A program made the translations under genes and the position numbers. A DNA stretch of 7,938 nucleotides from an uncultured Actinomycetes bacterium. Lineage in GTDB: Bacteria; Actinomycetota; Thermoleophilia; Solirubrobacterales; 70-9. A model generated the notes under the pieces. That model was given only the letters and a program-made list of their open reading frames with translations, searched no databases and had not been told where the DNA came from. Within the stretch, counting starts at the first letter, position 1, and every line of letters starts with the position of its first letter. Where the stretch lies: positions 1-7,938 of the forward strand of contig CAMLQY010000052.1 of assembly GCA_946482365.1 (NCBI GenBank). Direction: 5' to 3'. Shown piece after piece: positions 5,719 to 7,938 of the stretch.

Positions 5719-6350
5719 AACCCTGCGAGGAGCACGTCGGCGTTGGCGATCAGGGCGGCGACGATCATCAGCAGGACCGAGGGGACGAGGACCAGGGCGA
5801 CGACCAGCTGGATCTTGGGAGCGGCGCGGGCGGCCTGCTCCTCGACGGCGCGGCGCTGGTCGCGCCGCAGGGCGCTCGACTGGCGGCGGAGCTGCTCGGC
5901 GAGGGGCGAGCCGTAGCGGCGGGAGCGCTCGATCGAGGCGCAGAGGGCGGCCATCTCGCCCCCGGGCACCCGCGCGCGCAGGGACCGCAGCGCCTCGGCT
6001 AGCGGACGGCCGCAAGAGAGCTCGGCGACGGTCATCCGCATCTCCTCGGCCAGCGGGCCGTCTCCCGCCCGCGCCAGCTCGGCAAAGCCGGCGGCCGGGC
6101 TGCGGCCCGCCGCGACGGCGACGGCGAGCAGGTCCAGGGCGTCGGGCAGGGCCGCGGCGAGGCGGCGCCGGCGCAGCCTGGCCCGGCGCCGAAGCAGGGC
6201 GTCGGGAGCGAAGAAGCCCGCCGCGGGCATCCCGATCGCGACGAGAATGGAGAGGCGGCCGGGCGCCGCGGGGGCCGCCGCGAGCGCGGCGAGCGCCCCG
6301 GTGAGCGCGAAGGCGAGCCGCACGCCCAATGCCGGCGCCACCCGCTTCAC
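5715..6350 (-). CDS. tadC: TadC-like Flp pilus platform protein (T2SSF domain)
   Basis: This inner-membrane protein is expected to form, with TadB, the platform on which the Tad ATPase assembles Flp pilins. The 211 residues show one or two N-terminal hydrophobic segments (about 12-29 and 33-53), a basic stretch, a type II secretion F domain (about 66-190, with LPDALDLLAVAVAAGRSP at 68-85 and a later GSPLAEQLRRQS segment at 147-158), and a C-terminal helix (about 182-203). The start GTG 6350-6348 overlaps the tadB stop (GTGA), a typical coupled arrangement; the open frame upstream of it is a shadow of tadB. It is shorter than proteobacterial TadC proteins (about 300), mainly at the N-terminus. 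The stop TAA overlaps the stop of the convergent membrane-protein gene by 4 bp. Confidence 0.85.
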   Translation of the reverse strand: MKRVAPALGVRLAFALTGALAALAAAPAAPGRLSILVAIGMPAAGFFAPDALLRRRARLRRRRLAAALPDALDLLAVAVAAGRSPAAGFAELARAGDGPLAEEMRMTVAELSCGRPLAEALRSLRARVPGGEMAALCASIERSRRYGSPLAEQLRRQSSALRRDQRRAVEEQAARAAPKIQLVVALVLVPSVLLMIVAALIANADVLLAGF

Positions 6351-7204
6351 TCGACCACCCGCGAGAGGCGGCGGATCGCGACGAAGCCCGCCAGCTGGAG
6401 CGCCCCTGCCAGCCCCAGCAGCACGGCGGAGGCCGGGGCCGCCAGCACCTCGACGGCGAAGCCCGGCTGTATCAGCTCGGCGAAGAGGGCGCCACCGGTC
6501 GGCATCGCGACGACCAGCAACCCGGTGAACCGCGCTTGCGAGGTCGCCGCCCTGGCGTCCTCCGCGACCCGGTCGCGCTCCGCCGCCCCTTCGGCGAAGC
6601 GGCGCAGCAGGCCGGCGAGGTCGCCACCGGCGAGGCGCTGGCTGAGCAGCGCCGCCGCGAAGGCGTCGACCCGGGGCGAGCGCATGCGGCGGCGCCACGC
6701 CGCGATCGCGGCGGCGGTCGGCGAACCGAGGTCCAGCTCGGAGCCGAGCCGGGCGAGCTCGACCGCGGCCGGGCCGTCGAGGGAGGAGGCCGCGGCGGGA
6801 AGCGACGCGCGCAGCGACCGCCCGGCGCTGAGCGAGTCGGCGATCGCGATCGCGACGTCCGGCAGGGCGCGCTCGACGGCGCGGCGATAGCGCCTGCGCC
6901 GGGCGTTCACCGCCGCGGTGGCCAGGGCCGGCCCGGCCACCGCCAGCGGCAGGCCGAGGGTCGCCCCGGCGAGGAACCAGCCGCCGGTGATCGCCGCAGC
7001 GGTGCCGAGCACGGCGAGGCGACGGCGCTCCGGCGCCGAGGGCGCATAGCCCTCGTGGCCGGCGCGCCTCAATGGCTCCAGGGCCGCCCGCACCCAGGCG
7101 GTGAGAGCCGGGGTCGCGAGCACCGCCTCGCGCACCCCGACGGCGGCAAGCCCTCCCGCGGCCGCGCCGGCAAGGGCGAGGGAGATGCCCGGCCCGCCGC
7201 TCAT
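6347..7204 (-). CDS. tadB: TadB-like Flp pilus platform protein (T2SSF domain)
   Basis: The 285-residue membrane protein is the partner of TadC in the Flp/Tad pilus inner-membrane platform. It has an N-terminal helix (about 7-24), two helices in the 63-96 region, a cytoplasmic type II secretion F domain (about 108-220, with [23 protein letters not shown] at 113-135, a signature shared with TadC, and [18 protein letters not shown] at 188-205), and two C-terminal helices (about 226-244 and 254-276). The start ATG 7204-7202 overlaps the upstream ATPase stop (ATGA), and its own TGA overlaps the tadC GTG, so the three genes are one coupled operon. No key feature is missing. Assignment as TadB rather than a second TadC rests on gene order. 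Confidence 0.88.
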   Translation of the reverse strand: MSGGPGISLALAGAAAGGLAAVGVREAVLATPALTAWVRAALEPLRRAGHEGYAPSAPERRRLAVLGTAAAITGGWFLAGATLGLPLAVAGPALATAAVNARRRRYRRAVERALPDVAIAIADSLSAGRSLRASLPAAASSLDGPAAVELARLGSELDLGSPTAAAIAAWRRRMRSPRVDAFAAALLSQRLAGGDLAGLLRRFAEGAAERDRVAEDARAATSQARFTGLLVVAMPTGGALFAELIQPGFAVEVLAAPASAVLLGLAGALQLAGFVAIRRLSRVVE

Positions 7205-7938
7205 CCTGCCGCGGAGAGGTCGAGGGTGCGCACGGCCGTCGCCCCCGCCACCCGCGCGACCTCGGCGACCTCGGTGACCCGGCGGGCGCCGTCGCTTCGC
7301 CGCTCGACGTGGACGACGAGGTCGATGCCGCGCTGCACCTGCTCGGCGATCGCGCCGTGAGGGAGGCCCAGCCCGGCCATCAGCGCCAGCGTCTCCAGCC
7401 GCGCCAGGGCGTCGCCGGGCGAGTTGGCGTGGACCGTGGAGAGCGCGCCGTCGTGACCTGTGTTGAGCGCGGTCAGCAGGTCGAGCGCCTCCGGGCCGCG
7501 CACCTCCCCGATCACGATCCGGTCGGGCCGCATCCGCAGGGCGTTGCGGAGCAGATCGCGCACGGTCACCTCGCCCCTCCCCTCGACGCTCGCCGGGCGG
7601 CTCTCCAACCGCACCACATGGGGCTGCTGCAGACGCAGCTCGGCCGCGTCCTCGATCGTCACCACCCGCTCCCCGGCAGCGATGAAGCTGGATAGCGCGT
7701 TGAGCAGGGTCGTCTTGCCCGACCCGGTCCCGCCGCTGATCAGGACGCTGCGGCGGCCGGCCACGGCCCGCTCGAGCGCTCGAGCCTGGGCGGCGGTCAG
7801 CGTGCCGAGCGCGACCAGCTCTTCCGGGCCGGGCCGGCTGGCACCGAAGCGCCGGATCGAGAGCGCCGGCCCGTCGATCGCCAGCGGCGGGATCACTACG
7901 TTGACGCGCGAGCCGTCGGCGAGGCGGGCGTCGACCAT
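7201..7938 (-). CDS. cpaF: CpaF/TadA pilus assembly ATPase, 5' part outside the window
   Basis: This is the C-terminal 245 residues of a VirB11/GspE-type secretion ATPase that powers Flp pilus assembly at the cytoplasmic face of the membrane. Numbering from the window edge, Walker A GGTGSGKT is at 69-76, the [11 protein letters not shown]sp-box region at 92-101, Walker [12 protein letters not shown] at 140-150 and the His-box [15 protein letters not shown] at 160-174. The methionine at 7938 is part of the conserved [18 protein letters not shown] segment seen inside CpaF proteins, so it is not the start; roughly 150-200 residues lie beyond the window. Its stop overlaps the tadB start by 4 nt. 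The ATPase-TadB-TadC order is the standard tad arrangement. Confidence 0.95.
   Translation of the reverse strand: MVDARLADGSRVNVVIPPLAIDGPALSIRRFGASRPGPEELVALGTLTAAQARALERAVAGRRSVLISGGTGSGKTTLLNALSSFIAAGERVVTIEDAAELRLQQPHVVRLESRPASVEGRGEVTVRDLLRNALRMRPDRIVIGEVRGPEALDLLTALNTGHDGALSTVHANSPGDALARLETLALMAGLGLPHGAIAEQVQRGIDLVVHVERRSDGARRVTEVAEVARVAGATAVRTLDLSAAG

Noticed and set aside
4732..6015. 427-codon open frame on the minus strand
   Set aside because: Low-complexity Arg/Gly/Glu-rich translation antisense to the membrane-protein gene and reaching into tadC in another frame; the plus-strand gene has helices and conserved-looking motifs.
6351..6698. Longer N-terminus for TadC
   Set aside because: The upstream part is the tadB coding region in another frame and is Arg/Pro/Gly-rich; GTG 6350 with a GTGA overlap gives a normal start.

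Overview
The window is high-GC DNA (most third codon positions are G or C, with frequent GTG and TTG starts) and reads as chromosome from a high-GC actinobacterium. The gene types fit a deep actinobacterial lineage such as Thermoleophilia, but that placement is an impression, not a demonstrated result. It holds nine protein-coding features, no RNA genes, no CRISPR array and no recognisable transposase.

Right to left on the minus strand, positions 4827 to 188 carry the start of a division and cell wall (dcw) cluster in its classical order: a promoter with two MraZ-box repeats, a leader with a strong hairpin, mraZ, rsmH (mraW), an ftsL-like gene, ftsI (class B penicillin-binding protein, no PASTA domains) and the first 60% of murE. 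Spacing is tight (1 nt gap, 1 nt overlap, 12 nt gap) until ftsI-murE, where a 23-bp inverted repeat sits. MurE homology stops abruptly at about position 188, exactly where a second 21-bp inverted repeat with a TTTT tail begins. The first 180 bases are unrelated to murE and look like the end of something transcribed on the plus strand. This is either a real rearrangement/insertion breakpoint or an assembly junction.

Positions 4822-5718 on the plus strand encode an uncharacterised two-helix membrane protein with a soluble domain resembling DUF3137-type proteins. It is divergent from mraZ and its stop codon overlaps that of the convergent tadC.

Positions 7938 to 5715 on the minus strand are the end of a Flp/Tad pilus (type IVc) secretion operon: the ATPase cpaF/tadA (5' part outside the window), tadB and tadC, joined by 4-nt start/stop overlaps. 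The ATPase powers pilin assembly and TadB/TadC form the inner-membrane platform.

Most of the window is ordinary. The points worth a second look are the broken murE with its coincident hairpin, the perfect inverted repeat between ftsI and murE, and the mraZ leader hairpin whose only non-Watson-Crick pairs are G-U wobbles on the mraZ transcript strand. I see no convincing new multi-gene system.
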